Assembly (NCBI RefSeq): GCF_016406085.1
Contig: NZ_JAEHFJ010000009.1
Location: 113,499-177,498, forward strand
Reading direction: 5' to 3'
DNA: 64,000 bases
Origin: Aureibaculum flavum
GTDB taxonomy: Bacteria > Bacteroidota > Bacteroidia > Flavobacteriales > Flavobacteriaceae
Position 1 is the first letter of the stretch, and each line of letters begins with the position of its first letter. This document shows, piece after piece, positions 7,401 through 16,760 of the stretch. The translations under genes were made by a program, and so were the position numbers. Below the pieces are notes generated by a model. That model did no database searches, was not told the DNA's origin, and was given only the letters and a program-made list of their open reading frames with translations.

Positions 7401-9935
7401 ATGAAAAAAATAGTTCTCTTTGGCGTACTTTTTCTAATTTCAGTTACCACATTTTCTCAATCTAAATCTCCAAATGAATTTTTGGGTTATGAACTTGGAG
7501 ATCGCTTTACGCGACATCATCAAGTCGTAGATTATTTTACGCATATTGCAATCGAAAATGATAATGTAAAACTTATTAAGTACGGTGAAACGTATGAGAA
7601 TCGTGCTTTAGAATTAGCATTTATAACAGCACCTAAGAATTTTTCTAAACTTGAAAGCATTAGAACCAATCATTTAAAATCTATTGGAATCTTAAACGGA
7701 GAATCTAATTCAGATCTATCTATCGTTTGGTTAAGTTATAATGTACATGGTAACGAAGCCGTTAGTACAGAAGCCGCAATGAAAACCTTGTATGCATTAA
7801 TTGACCCGAATAATGCTGAAACTAAAAAATGGCTAGAGAATACAATAGTAATTATAGATCCATGTATCAATCCTGATGGCCGAGATCGTTATGTAAATTG
7901 GTATAATCAATATCAAAACAAACCTTATAATGTCAATCCTGATTCAAAAGAACATCATGAGCCTTGGCCAGGTGGTCGGGCTAATCATTATTTATTCGAT
8001 TTAAATAGAGACTGGGCTTGGGCTTCGCAAACAGAAACACAATCAAGGTTAATAGAATACAATAAATGGATGCCTCACGTTCATGTAGATTTTCATGAGC
8101 AAGGTGTAAACAACCCTTATTATTTTGCACCGGCAGCTGAACCATACCATGAAATAATTACTGATTTTCAACGAGAATTTCAAGCCGAAATAGGAAAAAA
8201 TCATGCTAAGTATTTCGATAAAAATGGCTGGTTATATTTTACGAAAGAAGTATTTGATTTGTTATATCCTAGTTATGGAGACACGTATCCTATGTATAAC
8301 GGTGCTATCGGTATGACGTATGAGCAAGGAGGTAGTGGTAGAGCAGGGTTGGGGATAATAACTGCTGAAGACGATGTGTTGACTCTTAAAGATAGAATTG
8401 CACATCATTATACCACGGGGTTGTCAACAATTGAAATGGCTTCCTTAAATGCAAATAAACTACAACAAGAATTTGTTACTTATTTTAAGAATGCTAGAAA
8501 TAATCCCAAAGGGAAGTATAAAAGTTATGTAGTCAGCAGTAATAATTCAAAGGATAAAATTAATAGTTTAAAAAAGTTATTAGACCGTCATCAAATAAAA
8601 TATGGTTGGTCTACCGCGTCCAATTCTGTAAAGGCATATGACTATCAAAGTAACAAAACGAGATCTGTGAAAATTAGTTCAAGAGACATTGTCATCAACA
8701 CAAATCAGCCAAAATCTAATTTTATAAATGCATTGTTTGAGCCTCAAACTAAAATTGTAGATTCGTTAACATATGATATAACAGCATGGGCTTTACCATA
8801 CAGTAGAGGATTAGAGACGTATGCATTGAGCAATCCATTAGCAACAGAGTCGGTCCCTGAAGATGCGAAAGGAGCAAGTCCGTTAGGCGTAGAAAACCCT
8901 TATGCGTATTTGGCGAAATGGAATAGTACTGTAGATGCTTCTTTTTTATCATATTTATTACAACACAAAGTAAAGGTTCGGTTTTCTCAATCGCCATTCA
9001 CAGTAGAAGGAGAAGATTACGATGCAGGAACATTAATAATTACGAGAAGAGGCAATGAAAAGTTAGGTGAAAAATTTGACGCTATTGTGAAAGAAGCTAC
9101 TCGAAAGTTCGATAGAGTAATAACTGGAGTGGCTACTGGATTAGTTACAAAAGGTAAAGATTTTGGTTCAAGCTCAGTAAGTTATTTAAAAGCTCCAAAA
9201 ATAGCGGTGCTTTCAGGTAGCGGAGTATCTTCTCTAGGTTTTGGTGAAGTTTGGCACTTTTTTGAGCAACAGATAAAATATCCAGTTACGGTTTTAGATA
9301 CTGACTATTTTGGTCGTGTAAATTTAGATAAATATGATGTTTTAGTTTTACCTAGTGGCTCATATGCTAGCGTTCTAAGTAAAGATAAATTGGGAGAGGT
9401 TAAAAAATGGGTTCAAAAAGGAGGAAGATTGGTGGCTATTGATAGAGCTTTAAATACTTTTGCGGATAGTGATGAATTTAGTTTGTCGAACTTTAAAGAT
9501 GAAGACGAGAAAAAAGATAAGGAAAAGGAGAAAAAAGCATGGAAAGAAAATTTAATTTTAGAGAAATATGACAATTTAGAAAGACAATCTTTATCTAATA
9601 TTATTACAGGAAGCATCTTTAAGGCAACAATGGATAATACCAATCCATTAGGTTTTGGATATGGAATAAATTATCATACCTTACGCTTAAACAGCAATCA
9701 TTTCGCTTATTTAAACGATGGGGTTAATGTTAGTGTAATAAATAGTGAAAAAGATATAGTGAGTGGGTTTGCCGGTGTCAATGCTCTTAAGAATATTGAA
9801 AAATCATTGGTTTTTGGGGTTGAGGAAAAGGGCAGAGGAGCCGTAATTTATTTGGCGGATAATCCACTATTTAGAAGCTTCTGGGAAAACGGAAAGTTGG
9901 TATTTTGTAATGCCATTTTTATGGTGGGACAATAA
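7401..9935 (+). CDS. Secreted M14-family zinc carboxypeptidase
   Basis: Large exported metallopeptidase (844 aa). Signal peptide 1-20 (ends TTFSQ). The M14 domain covers about 30-360: zinc ligands His116 and Glu119 in VHGNEAVS, substrate-binding region NPDGRDR (157-163), third zinc ligand His232 in VDFHEQ, and candidate catalytic Glu308 in MTYEQGG. A long C-terminal region follows, including a flavodoxin/GATase-like stretch (about 600-690, KIAVLSGSG and VLVLPSGSY) and a highly charged insert DEDEKKDKEKEKK (about 700-712). This two-part architecture is common among Bacteroidota M14 enzymes of 800-900 residues. Function is peptide degradation outside the cytoplasm; specificity unknown. Confidence 0.92.
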   Translation: MKKIVLFGVLFLISVTTFSQSKSPNEFLGYELGDRFTRHHQVVDYFTHIAIENDNVKLIKYGETYENRALELAFITAPKNFSKLESIRTNHLKSIGILNGESNSDLSIVWLSYNVHGNEAVSTEAAMKTLYALIDPNNAETKKWLENTIVIIDPCINPDGRDRYVNWYNQYQNKPYNVNPDSKEHHEPWPGGRANHYLFDLNRDWAWASQTETQSRLIEYNKWMPHVHVDFHEQGVNNPYYFAPAAEPYHEIITDFQREFQAEIGKNHAKYFDKNGWLYFTKEVFDLLYPSYGDTYPMYNGAIGMTYEQGGSGRAGLGIITAEDDVLTLKDRIAHHYTTGLSTIEMASLNANKLQQEFVTYFKNARNNPKGKYKSYVVSSNNSKDKINSLKKLLDRHQIKYGWSTASNSVKAYDYQSNKTRSVKISSRDIVINTNQPKSNFINALFEPQTKIVDSLTYDITAWALPYSRGLETYALSNPLATESVPEDAKGASPLGVENPYAYLAKWNSTVDASFLSYLLQHKVKVRFSQSPFTVEGEDYDAGTLIITRRGNEKLGEKFDAIVKEATRKFDRVITGVATGLVTKGKDFGSSSVSYLKAPKIAVLSGSGVSSLGFGEVWHFFEQQIKYPVTVLDTDYFGRVNLDKYDVLVLPSGSYASVLSKDKLGEVKKWVQKGGRLVAIDRALNTFADSDEFSLSNFKDEDEKKDKEKEKKAWKENLILEKYDNLERQSLSNIITGSIFKATMDNTNPLGFGYGINYHTLRLNSNHFAYLNDGVNVSVINSEKDIVSGFAGVNALKNIEKSLVFGVEEKGRGAVIYLADNPLFRSFWENGKLVFCNAIFMVGQ

Positions 9936-10083
9936 AAACTTGTATTTATTTTTGACATCATTTGAAGGTATTTAATGAATGTCATAAATTAGTAATAAAT
10001 AAAATTTGATGATTAATTAGATTTAATAGAGTTCATTGTGTTTTTGAAATAAAGCGTTAGACACCAAAATAAATTTGAAGTAA

Positions 10084-11856
10084 ATGAAAAGAGTTATTTT
10101 ATTATTTTTAGTTGTATTTACATTTCAATTATCCCATTCTCAAGAAGGGATAGAAACGAAACTACAACTCATTAAAGAGAATGTTAATCGCACCGAATCA
10201 AAATCTAATTGGAAGAAAATCGATTCTATTAAATTTGGAAATAAAAAAATAGGTGGGCAGGCATTTTATTATTATGCAAACGATAGTATTAATAAAATAT
10301 CCATTATTGAATATGATAAAGTAGCCAAAAGGTCAATTGACTATTTTTTGATAAAAGAAAAGTTATCATATGTTAAAGAGAATAATCAGCAGGAGAAATC
10401 TATAGTACAAAGTTATTTTTTAGATAAAAAATTAGTTAATCAAATAAGTAATCAAGACTCTATATTTTCAGTTACTTATCTGAGTAATGAAGAAAGTAGA
10501 ATAAAACATGCATTTTCAAAACATTTTAAATTATCAGATGCAAATCCAAAGGCGAAACCACCGTTCATAACCAACGACACTATTGTTTTTGGACTTTTAA
10601 TGTTAGCATTAGGTTTTATTTTTTATACATCTTCAAAAAAACAAGGTTTTTGGTCAAAATTCTATGCGATAGTTCCTGCATTATTTGTGGCCTATATGTT
10701 ACCAGCAGTTTTTACAACAGCAGGTTTAATTGCTCCTGAATGGCAGACAGTTTCCGACAGTGGTGAAGTAACTGAACACAGTACGAGTTTATATTTTATG
10801 TCTAGTCGTTACTTATTGCCCGCTGCTTTGGTTTTAATGACGTTGAGTATTGATTTAAAAGCAGTTTTTAACCTGGGCTGGAAAGCTTTAGTTATGTTTT
10901 TTACGGGTACCGTTGGTATTATCATTGGTGGACCCATTGCTATTTTAGTAATTTCAATTTTTTCACCTGAAACTGTTGGTGGTGCTGGTCCAGATGCCGT
11001 ATGGAGAGGTTTAGCGACGTTGGCAGGAAGTTGGATTGGTGGAGGAGCGAATCAAACTGCAATGTTAGAAATTTACGGGTTTAATCAGAAGTTATATGGA
11101 GGAATGGTATTTGTTGATATTGTGGTAGCTAATGTTTGGATGGCCATAGTACTTATTGGAATTGGTAAGTCTAAACGCATAGATAAATGGTTAAAAGCAG
11201 ATACTTCAGCCATAGAAAGCTTAAAGGAAAAAGTTTCTAATTATTCAGCCGAAATTGAAAGAAATCCGAGTTTAAATGATCTAATGATCATGGCAGCTAT
11301 TGCTTTTGGTACAGTTAGTTTTGCTCATTTTGGTGCTGGTTATTTGGCTGAGTTTTTCTCAAATGTTGTTACAGGAATCGATAATCCAACAACAAAGAAT
11401 GTCTTTACTTTCTTAGATTCAGAATTTTTCTGGATGATTAGTTTATCAACAATTATTGCAATATTATTATCTTTTACAAAAGCAAAAAATTATGAAGGAG
11501 CCGGTGCAAGTAAATTTGGGAGTGTGTTTATTTATATTTTAGTGGCTTCCATTGGTATGAAAATGGACTTAACTCAAATCTTTGATAATTTAGGATTGTT
11601 AGCAATTGGATTTGTTTGGATGACAATTCACGCGGCACTTTTAATATTAGTGGCCAAGCTAATTAGAGCTCCTTATTTCTTTTTGGCGGTAGGGAGTCAA
11701 GCCAATGTTGGAGGAGCTGCATCTGCACCGATAGTGGCTTCGGCCTTTCATCCGTCTTTAGCAACAGTTGGTGTTTTGTTAGCTGTATTTGGTTATGCGG
11801 TAGGTACAGTTGGTGCTATTGCGTGTACCATCTTAATGCAAATTGTTGCTCAGTAA
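10084..11856 (+). CDS. DUF819 family membrane transporter with N-terminal periplasmic domain
   Basis: Polytopic membrane protein (590 aa). Residues 165-590 are a DUF819 (YjcL-like) domain with about ten transmembrane segments and glycine-rich motifs GSWIGGGANQTAM (about 318-330) and VGSQANVGGAASAP (about 537-550), both family hallmarks; the domain alone is usually around 380-420 residues. Here it is preceded by a signal peptide (1-20) and about 140 residues of soluble, charged sequence, placing an extra domain in the periplasm before the first membrane helix. Substrate unknown; the fold resembles sodium-coupled carboxylate carriers by family analogy. Monocistronic as far as can be seen. Confidence 0.88.
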   Translation: MKRVILLFLVVFTFQLSHSQEGIETKLQLIKENVNRTESKSNWKKIDSIKFGNKKIGGQAFYYYANDSINKISIIEYDKVAKRSIDYFLIKEKLSYVKENNQQEKSIVQSYFLDKKLVNQISNQDSIFSVTYLSNEESRIKHAFSKHFKLSDANPKAKPPFITNDTIVFGLLMLALGFIFYTSSKKQGFWSKFYAIVPALFVAYMLPAVFTTAGLIAPEWQTVSDSGEVTEHSTSLYFMSSRYLLPAALVLMTLSIDLKAVFNLGWKALVMFFTGTVGIIIGGPIAILVISIFSPETVGGAGPDAVWRGLATLAGSWIGGGANQTAMLEIYGFNQKLYGGMVFVDIVVANVWMAIVLIGIGKSKRIDKWLKADTSAIESLKEKVSNYSAEIERNPSLNDLMIMAAIAFGTVSFAHFGAGYLAEFFSNVVTGIDNPTTKNVFTFLDSEFFWMISLSTIIAILLSFTKAKNYEGAGASKFGSVFIYILVASIGMKMDLTQIFDNLGLLAIGFVWMTIHAALLILVAKLIRAPYFFLAVGSQANVGGAASAPIVASAFHPSLATVGVLLAVFGYAVGTVGAIACTILMQIVAQ

Positions 11857-11982
11857 AAAGTTGCTGTTGTTGAGACTGATTAAATTAGATATGAGGATAC
11901 CTATACTATGACGCAAACTTTTTTTTTGACAGAATTCTGAATACTTTGTGTGTAATACCTTAAAACATTAAGTAAAGACCAC

Positions 11983-11990
11983 TATATTTG
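11983..11990 (+). promoter_or_regulatory. Probable -7 promoter element
   Basis: A perfect TATATTTG lies 25 bp upstream of the DUF4369 lipoprotein start. No convincing TTTG -33 element is found at 17-23 bp, so only the -7 element is called. Confidence 0.4.
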
Positions 11991-12015
11991 CAACCGAAAA
12001 TTTTAGCTTAATTCA

Positions 12016-12711
12016 ATGAAAAATACAATTGTTATTGCCTTAGTTACTTTGTTATTTGTAGCTTGTGGAAAGAAATCTGAAAACACGATGATCGTGCAAG
12101 GAAAGATTAAAGATATGAAAAAAGGTACCTTATATCTTCAAAAACAAAATGATTCAATATTTGTTGTTGTCGATTCAATAGCACTTGACGGTACAGATAC
12201 TTTTACGCTTACCTGTGATGTTGAAAGTCCTCAAATGTATTTTCTATCCTTGGATAAATCGCCAAGTAAAGAAATTGCATTCTTCGGTGAAAAAGGTACG
12301 ATAACAATCAATACTAAATTAGATAAATTTAATTTTGCTGCTGAGGTTAATGGCTTAAGCAATCAAAAACTATTGAATGAGTATAATGAAATTAAAAATA
12401 AGTACAGCGGAAAGCGATTGGATTTATTAAAGGCTGATTTTGAAGCGAAAAGAGATAATGATACGGTAAGAATAGACTCAGTATCAAATGCTATTGATAG
12501 GTTGTTAAAAAGCAGATATAGATATGCTATAAATTTCGCTATAAACAACAGTGATAAAGAAGTGGCTCCATTTGTTGCATTAACTGAATTTAGTGATGCA
12601 AATATAGTTTGGATAGATAGCGTTAATAACAGTCTAACTCCAGAAATTAAGGACTCTAAGTATGGAAAAATACTTAGCGACTTTATAAAAGAGAGAAAGA
12701 AAAGTAATTAG
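12016..12711 (+). CDS. DUF4369 domain lipoprotein
   Basis: Lipoprotein of 231 residues with lipobox LFVAC (Cys17). Residues 25-115 match the DUF4369 pattern: IVQGKIKDMKKGTLYLQK, DSIALDG, and strands up to ITINTKLDKF. The rest is helical and charged. In the Bacteroidota this domain usually forms the N-terminal part of thiol-disulfide reductases of the TlpA/ResA type; here the thioredoxin domain is absent, so the protein is a DUF4369-only member. Function unknown. It converges on the AIM24 gene. Confidence 0.85.
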   Translation: MKNTIVIALVTLLFVACGKKSENTMIVQGKIKDMKKGTLYLQKQNDSIFVVVDSIALDGTDTFTLTCDVESPQMYFLSLDKSPSKEIAFFGEKGTITINTKLDKFNFAAEVNGLSNQKLLNEYNEIKNKYSGKRLDLLKADFEAKRDNDTVRIDSVSNAIDRLLKSRYRYAINFAINNSDKEVAPFVALTEFSDANIVWIDSVNNSLTPEIKDSKYGKILSDFIKERKKSN

Positions 12712-12807
12712 GAATTACAACGTATTTATGTTTTGGTATCGCAAGTAAAAATTCATCGCTCTTTTTAAAGTTGGAGAATTGAACTATTATATCTTCGGGG
12801 AGATCGT

Positions 12808-13608
12808 CTAAAATCTATTATCTCCATCTAATAAATCACCAATACCGCCTAAGATACTGCCTTCACCCTTACTTTTACCACCAGTTCTGGGCACAGAAGC
12901 GATTATTCGACCAGCTAATCTGCTAAAAGGTAAAGATTGTACATATACAGTTCCAGGACCTGTTAGGGTTGCAAAAAAAAAACCTTCTCCTCCAAAAACG
13001 GTGTTTTTGATACCTCCTACAAATTCAATATCATAATTAATATTTTGGGTAAAGCCAACCAGACAACCTGTATCTACTTTTAATTTTTCTCCAGCACGTA
13101 GTTCTTTTTTAGAAACTGTACCACCTGCATGCATAAATGCCATACCATCACCTTCAAGTTTTTGCATAATAAACCCTTCACCTCCAAATAAGCCTCTGCC
13201 TAGTTTCTTAGAAAATTCTATCCCTACAGAAACGCCCTTGGCTGCACATAAGAAGGCATCCTTTTGACAAATGAACTTTCCATTAAAATTAGTAAGATCA
13301 AGTGGAATAATTTTGCCTGGATAAGGTGAAGCAAAAGAAACTTTCTTTTTGCCTTGTTCTGCATTCATAAAAACGGTCATAAACAAACTCTCTCCGGTAA
13401 GCAGCCGTTTCCCTGCTGAAAATAATTTACCCAAAACTCCTTCTGTTTGTCCAGAACCATCACCAAATATAGTATCCATCTTAATACCGTTATCCATCAT
13501 CATAAAACTTCCGGCTTCAGCAACAACAGCTTCTTGTGGGTCTAGTTCTATTTCTACATATTGCATTTCTTCTCCGTAAATGATATAATCTATTTCGTGT
13601 GATGTCAT
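12808..13608 (-). CDS. AIM24 / TIGR00266 family protein
   Basis: A 266-residue soluble beta-rich protein of the AIM24 family (TIGR00266). Typical features are the opening IDYIIYGEEMQYVEIEL, the AEAGSFMMMD motif, glycine-rich turns GGEGFIMQKLEGDG and GGEGFFFATLTGPG, and the closing SLPFSRLAGRI followed by a Ser/Gly-rich tail. The bacterial role is not established; the yeast namesake is a mitochondrial inner-membrane organiser. It stands alone, with a degenerate DUF559 remnant upstream. Confidence 0.9.
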   Translation of the reverse strand: MTSHEIDYIIYGEEMQYVEIELDPQEAVVAEAGSFMMMDNGIKMDTIFGDGSGQTEGVLGKLFSAGKRLLTGESLFMTVFMNAEQGKKKVSFASPYPGKIIPLDLTNFNGKFICQKDAFLCAAKGVSVGIEFSKKLGRGLFGGEGFIMQKLEGDGMAFMHAGGTVSKKELRAGEKLKVDTGCLVGFTQNINYDIEFVGGIKNTVFGGEGFFFATLTGPGTVYVQSLPFSRLAGRIIASVPRTGGKSKGEGSILGGIGDLLDGDNRF

Positions 13609-13679
13609 TGTGTTTAGATTTAAATTAAGGTTAATAAAATTACAAAATCTTTCGTAATTGTATGTATAGGTTGTGTTTT

Positions 13680-13861
13680 AGGTCAAATTGTTACAGTGAG
13701 CGAGGGAATTAATTGAATAATTAGATGGAGAAGTGCATAACAATCCTACTGCAGAGGAATATGATGCCAAAAGAACACGCTATTTAAATGAATTAGCGGA
13801 TACTGAAATTCGTTTCGAAAATAAAATGGTTTTTGGTTGCTTACCTTCTGTATTACAATAA
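13680..13861 (+). pseudogene. DUF559 endonuclease-like gene remnant
   Basis: From 13721 to 13861 the frame reads LDGEVHNNPTAEEYDAKRTR and on to RFENKMVFG, the unmistakable C-terminal half of a DUF559 (very-short-patch-repair-like) protein. In the same frame a TAA interrupts the conserved IELDG core just before it (IE, stop, LDG), and a TGA precedes that. Upstream sequence to about 13680 still resembles the family (IVDFYC region) but is degraded and the N-terminal half is missing. It is followed by two hairpins built on CTCCCT, which may belong to the same decayed mobile unit. Confidence 0.8.
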
Positions 13862-13944
13862 ATTAGAAATAATTTTAAGCATTCTGAAATTTAGCTGGTG
13901 TTATAAAATACTATGCCTCCAATCACGCAAAAAAGCATGATCAC

Positions 13945-14041
13945 CTCCCTTTACACAAGGGAGGAACCAGATACTATTTGTGTTTTATTGACTAAAATTT
14001 TATTTGCAATTAGTTTCTCCCTTTTCTTTATGTAAAGGGAG
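13945..14041. repeat. Pair of CTCCCTT hairpins next to the DUF559 remnant
   Basis: Two related palindromes lie 70 bp apart: CTCCCTT at 13945-13951 pairing with AAGGGAG at 13957-13963, and CTCCCTTT at 14017-14024 pairing with AAAGGGAG at 14034-14041. The arms of the two hairpins are nearly the same sequence, so they also form a larger repeat. They occupy most of the 219 bp between the DUF559 remnant and ddl. Function unknown; residual ends of a small mobile element are plausible. Confidence 0.55.
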
Positions 14042-14080
14042 CATACTGTCTTATTTGTATAGGGAAATGGAAACGAGTTT

Positions 14081-15052
14081 TTAACTTAAAGCCTCTTGAA
14101 TAGCATTTCCAAATAAATCAGTTAAAGAAATACCTGCTACTTTTGCTTGCATTGGTAATAAACTTTCAGTGGTTAAACCAGGAACGGTATTTATTTCTAA
14201 AAAATAAGGTTCATCACCAATAAAGATATATTCAGCTCTTGAAAAACCTTTCATACCTAAAACTTTATAAACATGTGCTGCAGCTGCATTTACATTCTGT
14301 AATTTTTGTTCTGAAATACGTGCTGGAGTAATTTCTTGACTTTTACCTAAATATTTGGCCTCATAATCGAAAAAATCATTTTCTGTAACAATTTCTGTTG
14401 GTGCCAACACTTTTACTTTTCCCTCATATTCTATGACACCAATTGAAACTTCGGTGCCATCTAAAAAGGATTCAATTAATATTTCAGAGTCTTCTTTAAA
14501 AGCTGTTTTTAAAGCTTCAGTGAGTTGCTCCTTTTTCGAAACTTTAGAAATTCCAAAACTAGAACCCGCATTATTGGGTTTTACAAAACAAGGTAATCCT
14601 ACTTTTTTAAATATAGCCTCTTCGTCAATAGCATCACCTTCATTTAAATAAATGGAAGTAGCGGTTTTAATACCATAGGCTTTTACCACACTTAAAGTAT
14701 CACGCTTATTAAAGGTCAATGCCATTTGGTAAAAAGGTGCAGAAGTGTGTTTTATACCTAATAATTTAAAATAGGCTAGAATTACACCATTTTCTCCAGG
14801 GTTACCATGAATGGCGTTAAAAACACAATCAAAAATGATTTTTTTTCCGTTAATTTCGGTAGAAAAATCATGTTTGTTAATTGGATATTCGGTACTGTTA
14901 TCATCTAACGCTACCCATTTGTCTTTTAAAATATGAACACGAAGAGGGCTGTAATGATCCCTGTTTAGGTTATTAAAAACTACATTTCCACTTTTTAAGG
15001 AAATTTCCACTTCGGAGGAATAGCCTCCCATAATAATAGCTATATTCTGCAT
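14081..15052 (-). CDS. ddl: D-alanine--D-alanine ligase
   Basis: ATP-grasp ligase that makes D-Ala-D-Ala for peptidoglycan precursors in the cytosol. The start is set at 15052 (MQNIAIIMGGYSSEVEISL), because the family begins with this beta-strand and GGxSSE motif; an in-frame ATG at 15130 would add 26 unrelated residues and overlap the promoter region of the divergent PASTA gene. Also visible are HGNPGENG, the ATP-binding KPNNAGSSFG, and the metal-binding FLEINTVPGLT near the C-terminus. Length from this start is 323, normal for Ddl. It is divergently transcribed from the PASTA-rluD pair. Confidence 0.95.
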   Translation of the reverse strand: MQNIAIIMGGYSSEVEISLKSGNVVFNNLNRDHYSPLRVHILKDKWVALDDNSTEYPINKHDFSTEINGKKIIFDCVFNAIHGNPGENGVILAYFKLLGIKHTSAPFYQMALTFNKRDTLSVVKAYGIKTATSIYLNEGDAIDEEAIFKKVGLPCFVKPNNAGSSFGISKVSKKEQLTEALKTAFKEDSEILIESFLDGTEVSIGVIEYEGKVKVLAPTEIVTENDFFDYEAKYLGKSQEITPARISEQKLQNVNAAAAHVYKVLGMKGFSRAEYIFIGDEPYFLEINTVPGLTTESLLPMQAKVAGISLTDLFGNAIQEALS

Positions 15053-15137
15053 TCTAATAATTTGATGAACAAAAGTATCAAAAAAACAGATAGCTTTTTT
15101 CTTTTTATTGTAAGTTTGTAATGTTAACAAAACATTT

Positions 15138-15731
15138 ATGAAACTACTTCAGTATTTAAAAAGTAAAATTTTTATTAGAACCATTATTTTAATGGGGATT
15201 ATTGTGATCGCCTTGATTTTTGGACTAAAAGCCATGATGGGTTATACCACAAATCACGATCAAAAAATATTGGTACCTGATTTAAAAAAGATGTCTTTGG
15301 CAGATACTGAAACGACCTTGTCTAATCTTAATTTAAATTTTGTGATTCAAGATTCTGCAAGTTATAATCCTGATTATCCACCAAAGTCAGTTATTGATCA
15401 AGATCCAGAGGCAGGAGATTTTGTTAAAGATGGGCGTAAAATATATTTAACGTTAAACCCAACTAGCTATAAAAAAATAGCGATGCCAGACTTGTTGAAT
15501 AAAACGAAGAGACAAGTGGAGACCCATTTAAAATCTATTGGTTTCAAAATTGGAAAATATCAATATATACCTGATCTAGGTAAAGATGTAGTCCGTAAAA
15601 TGAAATATAAAGGGAAAGAATTAGAGATGGGAGATTTAGTTCCAAAAAATTCTTTAATTGACTTGGTGTTGGGCGACGGAACTGGTGATGGAACGAGCGT
15701 TAGTACTGATGAAGGAACTGATGAAAATTAA
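15138..15731 (+). CDS. PASTA domain membrane protein
   Basis: A 197-residue protein with a short cytoplasmic start, one transmembrane helix (about 13-35) and two extracytoplasmic PASTA repeats (about 43-108 and 111-180; VPDLKKMSLADTETTLSNL and MPDLLNKTKRQVETHLKSIG are the repeat openings). PASTA domains bind muropeptides or serve as spacers in cell-wall proteins. No kinase or transpeptidase domain is attached. It lies divergent from ddl and is followed by the pseudouridine synthase gene with a 2-bp gap, an arrangement common in flavobacteria. Confidence 0.92.
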   Translation: MKLLQYLKSKIFIRTIILMGIIVIALIFGLKAMMGYTTNHDQKILVPDLKKMSLADTETTLSNLNLNFVIQDSASYNPDYPPKSVIDQDPEAGDFVKDGRKIYLTLNPTSYKKIAMPDLLNKTKRQVETHLKSIGFKIGKYQYIPDLGKDVVRKMKYKGKELEMGDLVPKNSLIDLVLGDGTGDGTSVSTDEGTDEN

Positions 15732-15733
15732 TC

Positions 15734-16759
15734 ATGTCAGAACAAGAAATAGAATTAGATCAAGATGATTTGTATGAGCATTATAAGTTTACGGCTTCTA
15801 CTGGTCAAGATCCTTTGCGGGTAGATAAATTTTTAATGAACTTTATTGAAAATGCTACTCGAAATAAAATTCAACAAGCCATAAAAGCTGGTAATGTATT
15901 GGTAAATGATGTTGCTGTAAAATCAAATCATAAGGTAAAACCATTTGATGTTGTTCGTGTAGTATTGGCACATCCACCGCATGAAAACTTATTAGTTGCT
16001 GAAGATATTCCAATAGACATCGTTTATGAAGATGATGATGTAATGGTGGTTAACAAACCCGCAGGAATGGTTGTACATCCAGGTCATGGTAATTATAGTG
16101 GTACTTTGGTTAATGGATTAATCCATCATATTGAAAATTTACCAACAAACTCAAATGAACGTCCCGGCTTAGTGCATCGTATTGATAAAGATACAAGTGG
16201 ATTATTAGTTGTAGCCAAGACAGAGCATGCCATGACTCATTTATCTAATCAGTTTTATGATAGAACTACAGAGCGTTTGTATTATGCCTTGGTTTGGGGT
16301 AATGTAGAAGGCGAAGAAGGTACTATTGAAGGGAATATAGGTAGAAGTTTAAAAAACCGCTTGCAAATGAGCGTCTTTCCTGAAGGAGATTTTGGTAAAC
16401 ATGCCGTTACACATTATAAAGTTCTCGAAAGGTTTAGCTATGTGACTTTAGTACAATGTAAATTAGAAACAGGCCGAACACATCAAATTAGAGCACATTT
16501 TAAGCATATTGGTCATACTTTGTTTAATGATGAACGTTACGGTGGTAATGCCATTTTAAAAGGAACTACATTTACTAAATACAAGCAATTTGTAGACAAT
16601 TGTTTCAAAGTTTTACCAAGACAAGCTTTACATGCCAAAACATTAGGTTTTGAACACCCAACAACAGGCGAGTTTATGCGTTTTAATTCTGAAATACCAG
16701 AAGATATTGTTCTGTGTATAGAAAAATGGAGAACATATACAGTTAACCAAAAGGAATAA
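15734..16759 (+). CDS. rluD: RluA-family 23S rRNA pseudouridine synthase (RluD-like)
   Basis: Pseudouridine synthase predicted to modify 23S rRNA. An N-terminal S4 RNA-binding domain (about 25-85, LRVDKFLMNF onward) is followed by the catalytic domain with the HRIDKDTSG motif (148-156; catalytic Asp151) and the ETGRTHQIRAHF motif. Length 341 fits RluD/RluC. Assignment to RluD instead of RluC rests on general similarity and on the widespread flavobacterial PASTA-rluD pairing. It begins 2 bp after the PASTA stop. Confidence 0.93.
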   Translation: MSEQEIELDQDDLYEHYKFTASTGQDPLRVDKFLMNFIENATRNKIQQAIKAGNVLVNDVAVKSNHKVKPFDVVRVVLAHPPHENLLVAEDIPIDIVYEDDDVMVVNKPAGMVVHPGHGNYSGTLVNGLIHHIENLPTNSNERPGLVHRIDKDTSGLLVVAKTEHAMTHLSNQFYDRTTERLYYALVWGNVEGEEGTIEGNIGRSLKNRLQMSVFPEGDFGKHAVTHYKVLERFSYVTLVQCKLETGRTHQIRAHFKHIGHTLFNDERYGGNAILKGTTFTKYKQFVDNCFKVLPRQALHAKTLGFEHPTTGEFMRFNSEIPEDIVLCIEKWRTYTVNQKE

Positions 16760-16760
16760 A

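Noticed and set aside
10070..10077. TAAATTTG as the -7 box of the DUF819 gene
   Set aside because: It lies only 6 bp before the start codon and would give an almost leaderless transcript; chance is more likely.
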